Below are positions 52,676-60,954 of a stretch of 64,000 nt of DNA, one piece after another. The notes beneath the pieces are model-generated. The model did no database searches and was not told the origin of the DNA. It saw only the letters and a list, made by a program, of their open reading frames with translations. The stretch is from an uncultured Selenomonadales bacterium (GTDB lineage: Bacteria; Bacillota; Negativicutes; Selenomonadales; Selenomonadaceae), in the NCBI GenBank assembly GCA_947165145.1, contig CAMUZG010000002.1, positions 1 through 64,000 on the forward strand, written 5' to 3'. Position 1 is the stretch's first letter. Every line of letters starts with the position of its first letter. Position numbers and translations under genes: made by a program.

Positions 52676-53545
52676 TTGATTGAGATTCAACCGATTGAAC
52701 GCGTCGATATGGCGCAGAGGATTGACCAAGTTCGGCGACGTATAACCGAAATCGAAGAGAAAATCGGTATCGGCAACGGCGACTTTCAAGCGAAACTCGA
52801 ACGCGAAATTGCTCGGCAAATGGCGATTAATCCCGTGCAACCAACGCAATCTGTGCAACCCGTCAAGCCCGCGCAGAAGCCAACTGAAGCACCGAAATTG
52901 CCTGGCGAAACGCAACCCGTCAATGCAAACGAGGCTGCCAACGCCGCCAAGATTGCTCAAGCATTGCGCGACGCTGACAGATCTAATCCGAATCAATCGC
53001 CGCAATCGCCGACCGAATCGCAAAGATCCGACAACGTTGCACCCGACAGAGTCAATTCGCAACAACAAAATCCGCCGACAATCAATCGTATCGACATTCC
53101 CGACGTTGAGCCGAATGTTCCGAGTCGCGACGAACAAATTCCCGACAACAATTATATCGGCAGGAACGCAGACATCACGCCGACCGAAGATCTCATCATG
53201 CAGACGGCTTACGAATACGGCGTCGACCCGCGACTCGTTCGCGCAATCGCCATTGCCGAATCCGATATGAATCAATCCGAAATTTCACCCGCAGGCGCAA
53301 TCGGCGTTATGCAACTCATGCCCGAAACTGCGGCAAGTTTGGGCGTCGACCCCTACGACAGGGCGGAGAATATCGTTGGCGGCACGCGATATATCCGCAA
53401 CATGCTTGACACCTTCGACGGCAACGTTCCTCTTGCGGTCGCGGCGTACAATGCTGGTCCCGGCGCGGTCAAACGTTACGGCGGCATTCCACCCTATTCC
53501 GAAACTCGCAACTATGTCGGGCGCGTTATGGATTTGTTCCAATGA
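52676..53545 (+). CDS. Lytic transglycosylase without signal peptide, flagellar context
   Basis: The 289-aa protein has an N-terminal charged coiled part, a Gln/Pro/Asn linker (about residues 50-160) and a C-terminal SLT goose-lysozyme-like domain with catalytic Glu in IAIAESDMNQSEISPAGAIG and VAAYNAGPGAVKRYGG. It cleaves peptidoglycan glycan strands. It has no signal peptide, although its substrate is outside. The TTG at 52676 was chosen (AAGGAG, 10 nt); GTG 52667 is too close to the site. Following fliI-fliJ, it may be exported by the flagellar apparatus to open the wall for the rod. This is inference. Confidence 0.85.
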   Translation: MIEIQPIERVDMAQRIDQVRRRITEIEEKIGIGNGDFQAKLEREIARQMAINPVQPTQSVQPVKPAQKPTEAPKLPGETQPVNANEAANAAKIAQALRDADRSNPNQSPQSPTESQRSDNVAPDRVNSQQQNPPTINRIDIPDVEPNVPSRDEQIPDNNYIGRNADITPTEDLIMQTAYEYGVDPRLVRAIAIAESDMNQSEISPAGAIGVMQLMPETAASLGVDPYDRAENIVGGTRYIRNMLDTFDGNVPLAVAAYNAGPGAVKRYGGIPPYSETRNYVGRVMDLFQ

Positions 53546-54186
53546 AAAAAATATTTTTAATCTGCGCGGCGATAATTTTTATGGCGTTGACCGCTCACGC
53601 CGAAGAAAAAATTTTTGAAGACCATTTCATCACGTGGACGAATCACCGCGACGAATTGATTGACGAATACACGCTCAAGCATTACGGGAAATTTTGTCGC
53701 GAAATTGTTCCCAAAGCCGTGGTCGTTCATTGGACAGCGTTCGGTACTCTCGAATCCGTTCACAAATTTTTCGACGCTGAAGAAATGCCCGACGATGAAG
53801 GCAGACTTAATGTCGCGTCGCAATTCCTCGTTGGTCGTGACGGCACGATTTGGCGGCTCATGCCCGAAACGAAATTCGCACGCCACGCAATCGGCTACAA
53901 TCACTGCGCAATCGGCATTGAGAATATCGGCGGCTTTGACGGTCGCGAAGATTTGACGGACGAGCAACTTGCCGCGAACGTCCGCTTGATAAAATATCTG
54001 CACGCGAAGTATCCGACGATTGAATTTGTTTTCGGTCATTATCAGCAGGATGCGGCGCGGGCGAGCGGGCTTTACATTGAACACGTTGCGGACTATTACG
54101 CCGGCAAGCCTGACCCCGGTCCGAAGTTCATGCGCGGATTGCGTGAGCAACTTGAAAGCGACGGTTTGAAGTTCTATGACAGTTGA
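53542..54186 (+). CDS. N-acetylmuramoyl-L-alanine amidase with signal peptide
   Basis: The 214-aa amidase_2-type enzyme has a Sec signal (MKKIFLICAAIIFMALTAHA) and the zinc motifs VVVHWTAFGT and EFVFGHYQQDAAR. NVASQFLVGRDGTIW matches the substrate loop. It starts inside the transglycosylase stop (ATGA), so the two wall hydrolases are translationally coupled and probably act together. Confidence 0.88.
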   Translation: MKKIFLICAAIIFMALTAHAEEKIFEDHFITWTNHRDELIDEYTLKHYGKFCREIVPKAVVVHWTAFGTLESVHKFFDAEEMPDDEGRLNVASQFLVGRDGTIWRLMPETKFARHAIGYNHCAIGIENIGGFDGREDLTDEQLAANVRLIKYLHAKYPTIEFVFGHYQQDAARASGLYIEHVADYYAGKPDPGPKFMRGLREQLESDGLKFYDS

Positions 54187-54889
54187 GAATCGGCAAGCAC
54201 TGATGGACGGTTTCCGCGACGGCACGCCAATCGGCTTGGGATATTTCGTCGTGGGATTTTCGCTTGGCATTGTCGCAAAATACGTTGGGCTCAGTCCGTT
54301 GCAAGGCTTTGTTATCAGTCTGCTCAACAACGCGTCGGCGGGCGAGTACGCGGCGTTTACGGTCATCGGTTCGGACGCGCCTTACTTTGAAATTGCAATC
54401 TTGACGCTCATCGCCAATGCCCGATATGTTTTGATGAGTACCGTTTTGAGTCAAAAATTTTCGCCCGACACGCCGTTTTACCACAGAATTTTTGTTGGCT
54501 TCGACGTGACGGACGAAATCTTTGGAATATCGATTGCCCGCGGCGGACGCTGGCTTAATCCCTTTTACAATTACGGCGCGATGTTGACGGCGTTGCCTGG
54601 CTGGTCGATTGGGACTGCGTGCGGAATTGTCGCGTGGAATTTTTTTTCGGCGTCGGCGGTCAGTGCATTGAGTGTCGCGCTTTACGGAATGTTTCTTGCC
54701 GTGATAATCCCACCTGCACGCAAAGACAAAATTATCGGCGGCGCGGTCGTCGTGAGTTTCCTGCTGAGTTATTTGGCGCAAATGTTCTTCCCTGAAGTGT
54801 CAGCGGGCAATCGAACAATCGCGTTGACAATTTTAATTGCGGGCGCGGCGGCAATCTTGTATCCCGTCAAGGAGGACGACGAAAATTGA
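54176..54889 (+). CDS. azlC: AzlC-family branched-chain amino acid exporter, large subunit
   Basis: The 237-aa protein has about seven membrane segments and the family start DGFRDGTPIGLGYFVVGFSLG. With AzlD it exports branched-chain amino acids or their analogues. ATG 54176 overlaps the amidase stop by 11 bases. azlD starts at its stop. Operon joining with wall hydrolases may be chance packing. Confidence 0.92.
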   Translation: MTVENRQALMDGFRDGTPIGLGYFVVGFSLGIVAKYVGLSPLQGFVISLLNNASAGEYAAFTVIGSDAPYFEIAILTLIANARYVLMSTVLSQKFSPDTPFYHRIFVGFDVTDEIFGISIARGGRWLNPFYNYGAMLTALPGWSIGTACGIVAWNFFSASAVSALSVALYGMFLAVIIPPARKDKIIGGAVVVSFLLSYLAQMFFPEVSAGNRTIALTILIAGAAAILYPVKEDDEN

Positions 54890-55191
54890 CGCACGACATC
54901 AACGTTTACATTTTGGTTGCGAGCGCGGTGACTTTGGCGATAAAAATTTTGCCGTTGACTTTGATTCGCGGCGAAATAAAAAACGTGACGATTCGCTCGT
55001 TCTTGCATTACGTGCCGTATGTGACGCTGGCAGTGATGACTTTCCCCGCGATAATCGACGCCACGCAATCGCAAATATCGGGCGCACTAGCTTTAGTCGC
55101 GGGGATTGTTGCGGCGTGGTTCGGAGCAAGTTTGTTCAAAGTCGCGTTGCTGTGTTGCACGGTGGTTTTCGTCACGGAACTTTTTATTTAA
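54886..55191 (+). CDS. azlD: AzlD-family transporter, small subunit
   Basis: The 101-aa protein has four membrane segments and the conserved FLHYVPYVTLAVMTFP. A TTG start (54886) overlaps the azlC stop; AAGGAGG is upstream. It completes the AzlCD exporter. It converges on the lipoprotein gene at 55203. Confidence 0.92.
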   Translation: MTHDINVYILVASAVTLAIKILPLTLIRGEIKNVTIRSFLHYVPYVTLAVMTFPAIIDATQSQISGALALVAGIVAAWFGASLFKVALLCCTVVFVTELFI

Positions 55192-55202
55192 ATTTTTCTA
55201 AT

Positions 55203-56021
55203 TCACGGGGCAACGGCGGAGATTATGTCCGCGTCAGTGAAATTTATCGGGGCAAATAGCATGTACGCCGAAATTATCGCCAACGCGATGAAAATCCCGC
55301 CGAACACGTTGCGTTTGAACGTCAAGTCTTTCGCGAGACTCTCGGATTCTTCTGCACGGGCTTTGCGGAAAAAAAATATCGTCGCGGCAATCAACAGCAA
55401 TTCAATCAGCGCGGTTATCGTGACGTTGTCGCGGTGCCACAGCTTGAATTGCGTGCGCATGTGCTTATCGGCAATCGAACCGATCATCACGGGCGCAAGG
55501 TGCCACGTCAGCATTTTATTTAACGCGTCGGCTTTGTCGGCATTGTGATTTTCGGCGGAGTAAGGTAGCTCAATCACGAGGTCGAACGAAACTTGCGACA
55601 ACATGCTTTGAACGGCGGCGGCTTCACTCGGCGAAAATTTTCTGTCGCCCGTGGTCATCAAATCGAAATTGTACGTGTCGAAAAACCAACCGCGTTTGCG
55701 TTGAATGCCCTTGCACTTGCCGTCCTGCGCCAAATAAAGCGGATTGCCTTCAGCCGCGAACGCCTCAATGCTCGGATAATGGACACGAACTTCGTAGCCG
55801 CTCATGTTGTTTTCGGCGACGGGGGAAATTTCCGCGTTGGGTTTATTCTCGAAACTTTTGCGGAACGTCTCAATCGAATCAGCAATCAGCGGCACGCCGA
55901 TTAACCTGTTGCGCATGAAAACTTCGCCGTCGTCGGTGATTATGAGATGGGAGCCGCCTTGAAAGCAGCCCGCGCAGTTCACGCAGAAAAAAATCGTGAT
56001 GGCGAGCAAAAATTTTTTCAT
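55203..56021 (-). CDS. Putative lipoprotein with C-terminal membrane helices
   Basis: The 272-aa product starts MKKFLLAITIFFCVNCAGCFQGG, a signal with a lipobox-like end (acyl Cys probably in AGC). Two membrane helices lie at the C-terminus (about 205-227 and 245-265). The middle contains VFMRNRLIGVPLIADSIETF. Family not recognised with confidence. ATG 56021 follows GGAGG and overlaps the phoH stop by four bases. Third gene of the operon that starts at 56991. Confidence 0.68.
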   Translation of the reverse strand: MKKFLLAITIFFCVNCAGCFQGGSHLIITDDGEVFMRNRLIGVPLIADSIETFRKSFENKPNAEISPVAENNMSGYEVRVHYPSIEAFAAEGNPLYLAQDGKCKGIQRKRGWFFDTYNFDLMTTGDRKFSPSEAAAVQSMLSQVSFDLVIELPYSAENHNADKADALNKMLTWHLAPVMIGSIADKHMRTQFKLWHRDNVTITALIELLLIAATIFFFRKARAEESESLAKDLTFKRNVFGGIFIALAIISAYMLFAPINFTDADIISAVAP

Positions 56022-56734
56022 CGGACAATCCTCCTTGCGCACTCAAAATCATCGTAAGCCTTGACGATTCGCGAAACGACTTCGTGACGAACAACATCGC
56101 CCGCACCAAGTTCAGCAAGTCCGACGCCTTTAATGTTCTGCAGAATTTCAATCGCCTCAGCAAGTCCCGACGTAATTCCGCGCGGCAAATCGATTTGACT
56201 CAAGTCGCCCGTGATGACCATTCGCGAACCGAAGCCCAATCGCGTCAGAAACATTTTCATTTGCTTAGGCGTAGTGTTTTGTGCCTCGTCCAAAATGATG
56301 AAGGCGTCGCTTAACGTTCGTCCGCGCATGTAAGCGAGCGGTGCAATTTCTATCACGCTGCGGTTGAAAAATTTTTGATAAAGGTCGAAGCCCCAAATTT
56401 CTTTGAGCGCGTCGTAAAGCGGTCGCAGGTACGGATCAACTTTCTCCTGCATGTCGCCAGGCAGAAAGCCGAGACGTTCACCAGCCTCAACTGCCGGACG
56501 TGTCAAAATAATTTTCCGAACTTCTTTGACGCGCAGATAGTAAGCCGCCATCGCAACCGCCAGAAAAGTTTTGCCTGTGCCCGCCGCGCCAATTCCGAAA
56601 GTCACGACGTTTCTGCGCATGGTGTCAACGTAATTTTGTTGACCGACGCTCTTCGCCTGAACGTGGACGCCGTTCGCCGTCACGATAATTGTTTCGCCGA
56701 AAAATTTTTCAGCGTCGCTGTTAGTGTTGTTCAT
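56018..56734 (-). CDS. PhoH-family ATPase, short form
   Basis: The 238-aa P-loop protein has Walker A GAAGTGKTFLAV, GEVxxF-type ERLGFLPGDMQEKV and Walker B AFIILDEAQNTT, as in PhoH/PhoL, which are linked to RNA metabolism and ribosome assembly. Typical PhoL proteins have about 320 residues with an N-terminal RNA-binding part; that part is missing here, and ybeY does not follow. ATG 56734 overlaps the previous stop by one base. Confidence 0.88.
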   Translation of the reverse strand: MNNTNSDAEKFFGETIIVTANGVHVQAKSVGQQNYVDTMRRNVVTFGIGAAGTGKTFLAVAMAAYYLRVKEVRKIILTRPAVEAGERLGFLPGDMQEKVDPYLRPLYDALKEIWGFDLYQKFFNRSVIEIAPLAYMRGRTLSDAFIILDEAQNTTPKQMKMFLTRLGFGSRMVITGDLSQIDLPRGITSGLAEAIEILQNIKGVGLAELGAGDVVRHEVVSRIVKAYDDFECARRIVR

Positions 56735-56991
56735 CAACGCTCTTGGAAATTGATGCGACCGAGCTTGCGAATCAAAAACATTTCGTCCAGTTCGGCAAGC
56801 TTGTCGTCCAAATCAAAATCAGCGTCTTCCTCGTCGAACTGAAAAATTTCTTCGCTGGTCTTCGTTTCGACGAACAAGTAACGATATTCTTCGTCGTCAT
56901 CGTTCCAATCGGTGCCGAGCCCGTAGCTGACAATTTCATCGACGTTGATGCGCGTGTCGTCGAGCTGTATGAATCGTGGTAAATCTCTCAT
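56734..56991 (-). CDS. Small acidic protein, function unknown
   Basis: The 85-aa product is strongly acidic (WNDDDEEYRYLF and FDEEDADFDLDDKLAELDE). It starts MRDLPRFIQLDDTRINVDEI, and no known family was identified. ATG 56991 follows AAAGGAG by 9 nt; an earlier ATG at 57009 lies before that site. It heads the operon with the PhoH-type ATPase and the lipoprotein. Confidence 0.6.
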   Translation of the reverse strand: MRDLPRFIQLDDTRINVDEIVSYGLGTDWNDDDEEYRYLFVETKTSEEIFQFDEEDADFDLDDKLAELDEMFLIRKLGRINFQER

Positions 56992-57063
56992 GTTAATCGC
57001 TCCTTTCATTGCGGGGAAATTCTACAACCTTCCCGTGCGCGTGTCAAAAATTTTTCTCGTGAT

Positions 57064-57100
57064 TGAAAAAAATCTCCGCCGTTTGACGGAGAAATTTTTT
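57064..57100 (-). terminator. Terminator of the FadR-type gene (bidirectional shape)
   Basis: CTCCG (57074-57078) pairs with CGGAG (57087-57091), extended by TC/GA. T-runs lie on both sides, so it could work in either direction; here it follows the regulator gene on the minus strand. Confidence 0.75.
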
Positions 57101-57832
57101 TTATTTACGCAAAGTGTTGTAGCGGTAGAAGTAACCTTCGACGAGCAGTTTTCGCGCGGAAGTGTCGTTCTTGTCCTTGACGATGTTGAAAAGATTTTCG
57201 TGCGCCTGCTTGAGTTCGTCGCCCTTGCCGTTCTTAATCATGTTGGTAATTGTGTGCATGCGCATTTCGCTTGTTAGCGTTCGGACGAGCCTTGCAATTT
57301 GCGCTAGCAGCGAATTGTGTGCGGCGACTGAAATTGCCTCGTGAAAGTGGTCGTCGGTGATAAAAACTTTTTGAACGTTGCCGCCGCCGATTGCCGCTAA
57401 TAATTTATTCAGCTGGTCCTCAAGTTGGAAGATGTCTTCGGGCGCGGCTTTTTCGATTGCCAATTCGAGAATTCCTAGGTCAACCCACTCGCGCAGCTCT
57501 TTAAGCGAATCGATTGAATCGGATTGGTCGAGAATAATGCCGTAAAGCAATGGGTTAATCATCTTGTCGGAGAAGCCGTTTGCGACGAATGTGCCTTCGG
57601 GGCGGCGAATGTCGAGCACGCCGAACGAAACGAGAATTTTTATTGCCTCACGAATTGAATTGCGTCCGACGCCGAAACTTGCCGCAAGTTCCATTTCGGT
57701 CGGCAATTTGTCGCCCGGGCGCAGTTCTTTGTAAATCATCGCGTAGGTCAAACGGTCTATCACTTGCTGAACGATAGACGTGTTATCAATCGGGCGCAGG
57801 AAACTTTTTTCAACGGGTTCGCCGACTTCCAT
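57101..57832 (-). CDS. FadR/GntR-family transcriptional regulator
   Basis: The 243-aa repressor-type protein has a winged helix (IVQQVIDRLTYAMIYKELRPGDKL, then TEMELAASFGVGRNSIREAI) and a FadR C-terminal helical domain (FCD; DDHFHEAISVAAHNSLL with metal-binding His). FCD regulators respond to organic acids or sugar acids. ATG 57832 follows AAAGGACG; an earlier in-frame start at 57850 precedes that site. It has a strong promoter and a likely operator. Confidence 0.88.
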   Translation of the reverse strand: MEVGEPVEKSFLRPIDNTSIVQQVIDRLTYAMIYKELRPGDKLPTEMELAASFGVGRNSIREAIKILVSFGVLDIRRPEGTFVANGFSDKMINPLLYGIILDQSDSIDSLKELREWVDLGILELAIEKAAPEDIFQLEDQLNKLLAAIGGGNVQKVFITDDHFHEAISVAAHNSLLAQIARLVRTLTSEMRMHTITNMIKNGKGDELKQAHENLFNIVKDKNDTSARKLLVEGYFYRYNTLRK

Positions 57833-57865
57833 AAGGCAACGTCCTTTCAAAAAAACTTTGTGTCA

Positions 57866-57919
57866 ATTATAACTTGCAAACGTTTCTTGTCAAGGAATTG
57901 TCCTCAAATGTTCAGGACA
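57866..57919 (-). promoter_or_regulatory. Consensus promoter with upstream palindromic operator candidate
   Basis: On the minus strand TTGACA (57888-57893), 16 nt and TATAAT (57866-57871) form a perfect-consensus promoter. Upstream of it TGTCCT (57899-57904) and AGGACA (57914-57919) form an inverted repeat with a 9-nt centre. A FadR-type autoregulator could bind there; this is inference. Confidence 0.65.
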
Positions 57920-57949
57920 CGATTTAAGAAGTTCGGCTACGCGATTAAG

Positions 57950-60037
57950 TTAAGGCTCCGATGCGGGCTCGTAAGTTAAGCCGTTTTCTTCCAGACGTTC
58001 GAGTAATCGCAAAAGTTTTTCGCATTGGAATGGTTGCGGGATTTTCATAGGGATTTTCATTGCAGTTTTCAACGCAGAATTTTCTTCGGCGGACAACAAA
58101 TGCCGTGCCGTGGCGTCCAGAAAAATTTTTTTCCACGTCTCGCCGCTGAACGATAAAACTTTTGCTTGGGCGTCAACTTCAAAGCTTGTCTTTTGAATTT
58201 CTTCGGAAGTTTTCTTTTCTGAGCGAAGTTCTTTACCGCTGATTGTCCACCGCGAAAAATCGGCAGGCAATTCTATTTGCAAGGAATCTTTCATGCGTTT
58301 CCAACATGATTCCTGTTTACACCATTGCGTAACGTTTGAGATTGGTCGGTCGCCTGTAATGAAGTTGTTCACCGACAAAGCTATATCCGCAAAAATTTTC
58401 TCAAAGTCGGGCGGTAATTCCTGCGCTGTCCACACGGCAAGCAAATTCAATTCTCTGTCGGGAAATTTTTTCTTTAGCGCATGATGAAATATTGCTAGCG
58501 AATACGTAACGATATTTGCGCGATAGGATTTTGTTCGTTGATACCACTCTTGTCGCGAAACCAATGTTTCCACTGCGTGAAAGATTATCGCCAGAGCAAC
58601 CGTTTCCCTGAAGTAATGGTCGTTGAATTGAGTTTTGTCTTTGTCCCATGCCGTGCCGATTTCTTCCGCGAATTTCATAAAATTTGCCTGCGCGCCTTTG
58701 CTGACAATATCGGGTCGTTCCTGCCAACTCATGCGGTACTTTGCGAAATCGGTTTTGCTTAGGACTTGCGATTTTGGATTTTTACGTTGGAAAATTTTCT
58801 TTTCACGTTCGGTCATTTTCATTTGCTCTTGAACATATTGCCCGCGTGCCCGCTCGTAAAACCATTGCGTTTGAGATTGTTCGCCTTTTTTGGGTTGTGC
58901 GAAGATTCTACGAGAAATTTTTTCCATTTCGACATGAAAAGGATGCGTCGAAAAGAAATCAGCTTCACTGACTTTGTTTTGGCTGTTCGACGAGCGCGAA
59001 ATTTCCCCGATTAGTTTGTCCTGTTCGCCGGTTTCCATTTCGCCGATTTGCGTCAACTTCATTTGCACGAAAATTTTTTCTAGAGAAACTTTGTCTTTGA
59101 GCCGTGCGTTTAAAAGCAAAGCAGTTGTTTGACCGCCGTTGATGATTTGAAAATCCGTTGCCGCAGTGAGACGAATTCCGTCATCAACATTTTCAAATTC
59201 AAGTTGCTTGGCGGTTGCGGCAATTCCGTTGTTGAAAGCGAAAAACATTTCGGGTCTGTTTAAAATGGTCGCACGAATTTTTTTGTTGACGGCGCGTTTT
59301 GTCGAAAGGAAGGAACGAACGTTGCCCTCCAAAAGCCGGCTACCGTATTGCTCGTAAATGTCGGCAAGAATTTTTCCAGGAATGACGCACAAAAAACTTT
59401 TGCATTCGTTGCCGATGGTTGCGGCTTTCAAACAGGGCAGTCCGTCGGCACATGCCTTGAAATCGATTTTTATCGGTTCGCGAACTTGCAGGGAAGTGAA
59501 CGCCTCAAAAATTCTTTCAATGTCCCAAATTTGGCAGTCAACCTCGGCGTCGCGCACGAAAAATTTTTTTAGCTCCTTGCGTTGAACACTACGTTTGGCG
59601 TTCGTCAGCAAGATGAATTTGATTTTAACGTCGGGCGTCTTCAAAATTTCTGCAAGTTCGGCAACGGTTGTTGATTCCTCGAAAGTTTCGCTTAGCTTTG
59701 TCGTAAGGATTGCGTCGACGAATTCCGCAATCATTTTGAAATTACTTTCCGCCAAAAGTTGCGTCATGTTTTCACGGGCATCGACGTAGCAGACAGCAAA
59801 CAGGATTAACGAATCGTCAGTCTCGTCTTGAATGAAGCCGTCCACTCGCAAATTACTTTTTCTGCGCGGGTGAACTCCTTTAAAGAAGGACGCCTGATAA
59901 TCGCCGTTGAGATATTCCGCGTCGCGCATCATTGCAGTTATTTTTTCGGCGAACGCTGCCGTCGTGCCGTGTCCAAAGTCCAGAGCGTTTCTGCCGACTT
60001 CAGCCTCCAAATCCGCTCGGAATTCCTCAAGGGTCAT
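57950..60037 (-). CDS. AIPR-family (abortive phage infection) protein
   Basis: The 695-aa protein carries the AIPR core (residues ~215-560) with the recurring motifs MFFAFNNGIAATAKQLEF, FQIINGGQTTALLLNARL and EISRSSNSQNKVSEADFF. These proteins occur in restriction-like phage-defence cassettes; their biochemical action is not settled. ATG 60037 overlaps the upstream stop by four bases. It is the last of four coupled genes and ends 117 bp before the FadR gene. Confidence 0.88.
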   Translation of the reverse strand: MTLEEFRADLEAEVGRNALDFGHGTTAAFAEKITAMMRDAEYLNGDYQASFFKGVHPRRKSNLRVDGFIQDETDDSLILFAVCYVDARENMTQLLAESNFKMIAEFVDAILTTKLSETFEESTTVAELAEILKTPDVKIKFILLTNAKRSVQRKELKKFFVRDAEVDCQIWDIERIFEAFTSLQVREPIKIDFKACADGLPCLKAATIGNECKSFLCVIPGKILADIYEQYGSRLLEGNVRSFLSTKRAVNKKIRATILNRPEMFFAFNNGIAATAKQLEFENVDDGIRLTAATDFQIINGGQTTALLLNARLKDKVSLEKIFVQMKLTQIGEMETGEQDKLIGEISRSSNSQNKVSEADFFSTHPFHVEMEKISRRIFAQPKKGEQSQTQWFYERARGQYVQEQMKMTEREKKIFQRKNPKSQVLSKTDFAKYRMSWQERPDIVSKGAQANFMKFAEEIGTAWDKDKTQFNDHYFRETVALAIIFHAVETLVSRQEWYQRTKSYRANIVTYSLAIFHHALKKKFPDRELNLLAVWTAQELPPDFEKIFADIALSVNNFITGDRPISNVTQWCKQESCWKRMKDSLQIELPADFSRWTISGKELRSEKKTSEEIQKTSFEVDAQAKVLSFSGETWKKIFLDATARHLLSAEENSALKTAMKIPMKIPQPFQCEKLLRLLERLEENGLTYEPASEP

Positions 60038-60954
60038 TTATTATTCACCTCTTTGAGTTCGCGCAGATTCAACGAATACGACGCCTCGACTATTGCTGGC
60101 GACAAAGATTTTTTTGTAAGTCGCGGAAAATTTTCGTCTACCGTGAAGCGCATGGTTTCCAAAAGCCGATAACTTTGCTCGTCGTATTCTTCGTGCTCGA
60201 CATAACCCGCCGTGAATAAAAGAGCCTCGAATTTCTGCGCTGCGACTGAACTTTTGCTCAGCAGTTGCAAAAGATTTTTTACCAGAGAATTCAGCGTGAA
60301 GCCGTCCGAAGTTTTCGCCAGACGAAAGACTATCAATTTACCGACCGTTTCAATCGACAGTTGCTCAAGGGAAGGTATTCTGATTTTTTCCGCCTGTTCC
60401 ATGACGGTTTTAATTTCAAACCATGTATCGCCGTAGGAAAAATCTTGCGGCTCTTTCAAAGGTCCCAACCAACCTGTGACGGATTCTTTCAGCGGGCGAT
60501 TGTTTGTTATTTGTTCGCGCAGAAACAGTAATTCGCCGATTAAGCCGCGTTGTTGTTCGGGCGTGAGCAAATTGTTTTTTGCGGCAACGAAGAGATTTTG
60601 CCAATGAGCGTACCTTTGCCAAAAATTTTTTAACGCTGTAACTTCGTCCCGTGTTCCCTCGGCAAAGGTGAGCAGGTCGCGGCACATTTCAAGGAAAACC
60701 GATGATTCTGCCTCCGACATCAAACTCAACGTAAGCGAAAATTTTCCGTCCTTGCGTTGCCGAAAATTTATCTCGACACTTTTGGACGACTGAGGAATTT
60801 TTGTTTCGCGCTTGGTTAGGATTAGCAATGTTCGTCTCAATTTTTCATCATAACCGATATAACATTCCAGCGGCTGTGTATCGACCAACGTGTAGCCGCG
60901 CTCAATTCGTAACGTATTTTCCCACTGCCCGCGAAGTTTTTCAAAGTCAATCAT
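60034..60954 (-). CDS. PD-(D/E)XK nuclease-like protein (DUF4420)
   Basis: The 306-aa protein has the REase-fold residues E141 (GLIGELLFL), D176 and E180-I-K182 (YGDTWFEIKTV), the pattern of the DUF4420 family. It should be the DNA-cutting part of the cassette. It is coupled on both sides by ATGA overlaps to the Z1 ATPase and the AIPR protein, so all three are expected in a fixed ratio. Confidence 0.88.
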   Translation of the reverse strand: MIDFEKLRGQWENTLRIERGYTLVDTQPLECYIGYDEKLRRTLLILTKRETKIPQSSKSVEINFRQRKDGKFSLTLSLMSEAESSVFLEMCRDLLTFAEGTRDEVTALKNFWQRYAHWQNLFVAAKNNLLTPEQQRGLIGELLFLREQITNNRPLKESVTGWLGPLKEPQDFSYGDTWFEIKTVMEQAEKIRIPSLEQLSIETVGKLIVFRLAKTSDGFTLNSLVKNLLQLLSKSSVAAQKFEALLFTAGYVEHEEYDEQSYRLLETMRFTVDENFPRLTKKSLSPAIVEASYSLNLRELKEVNNK

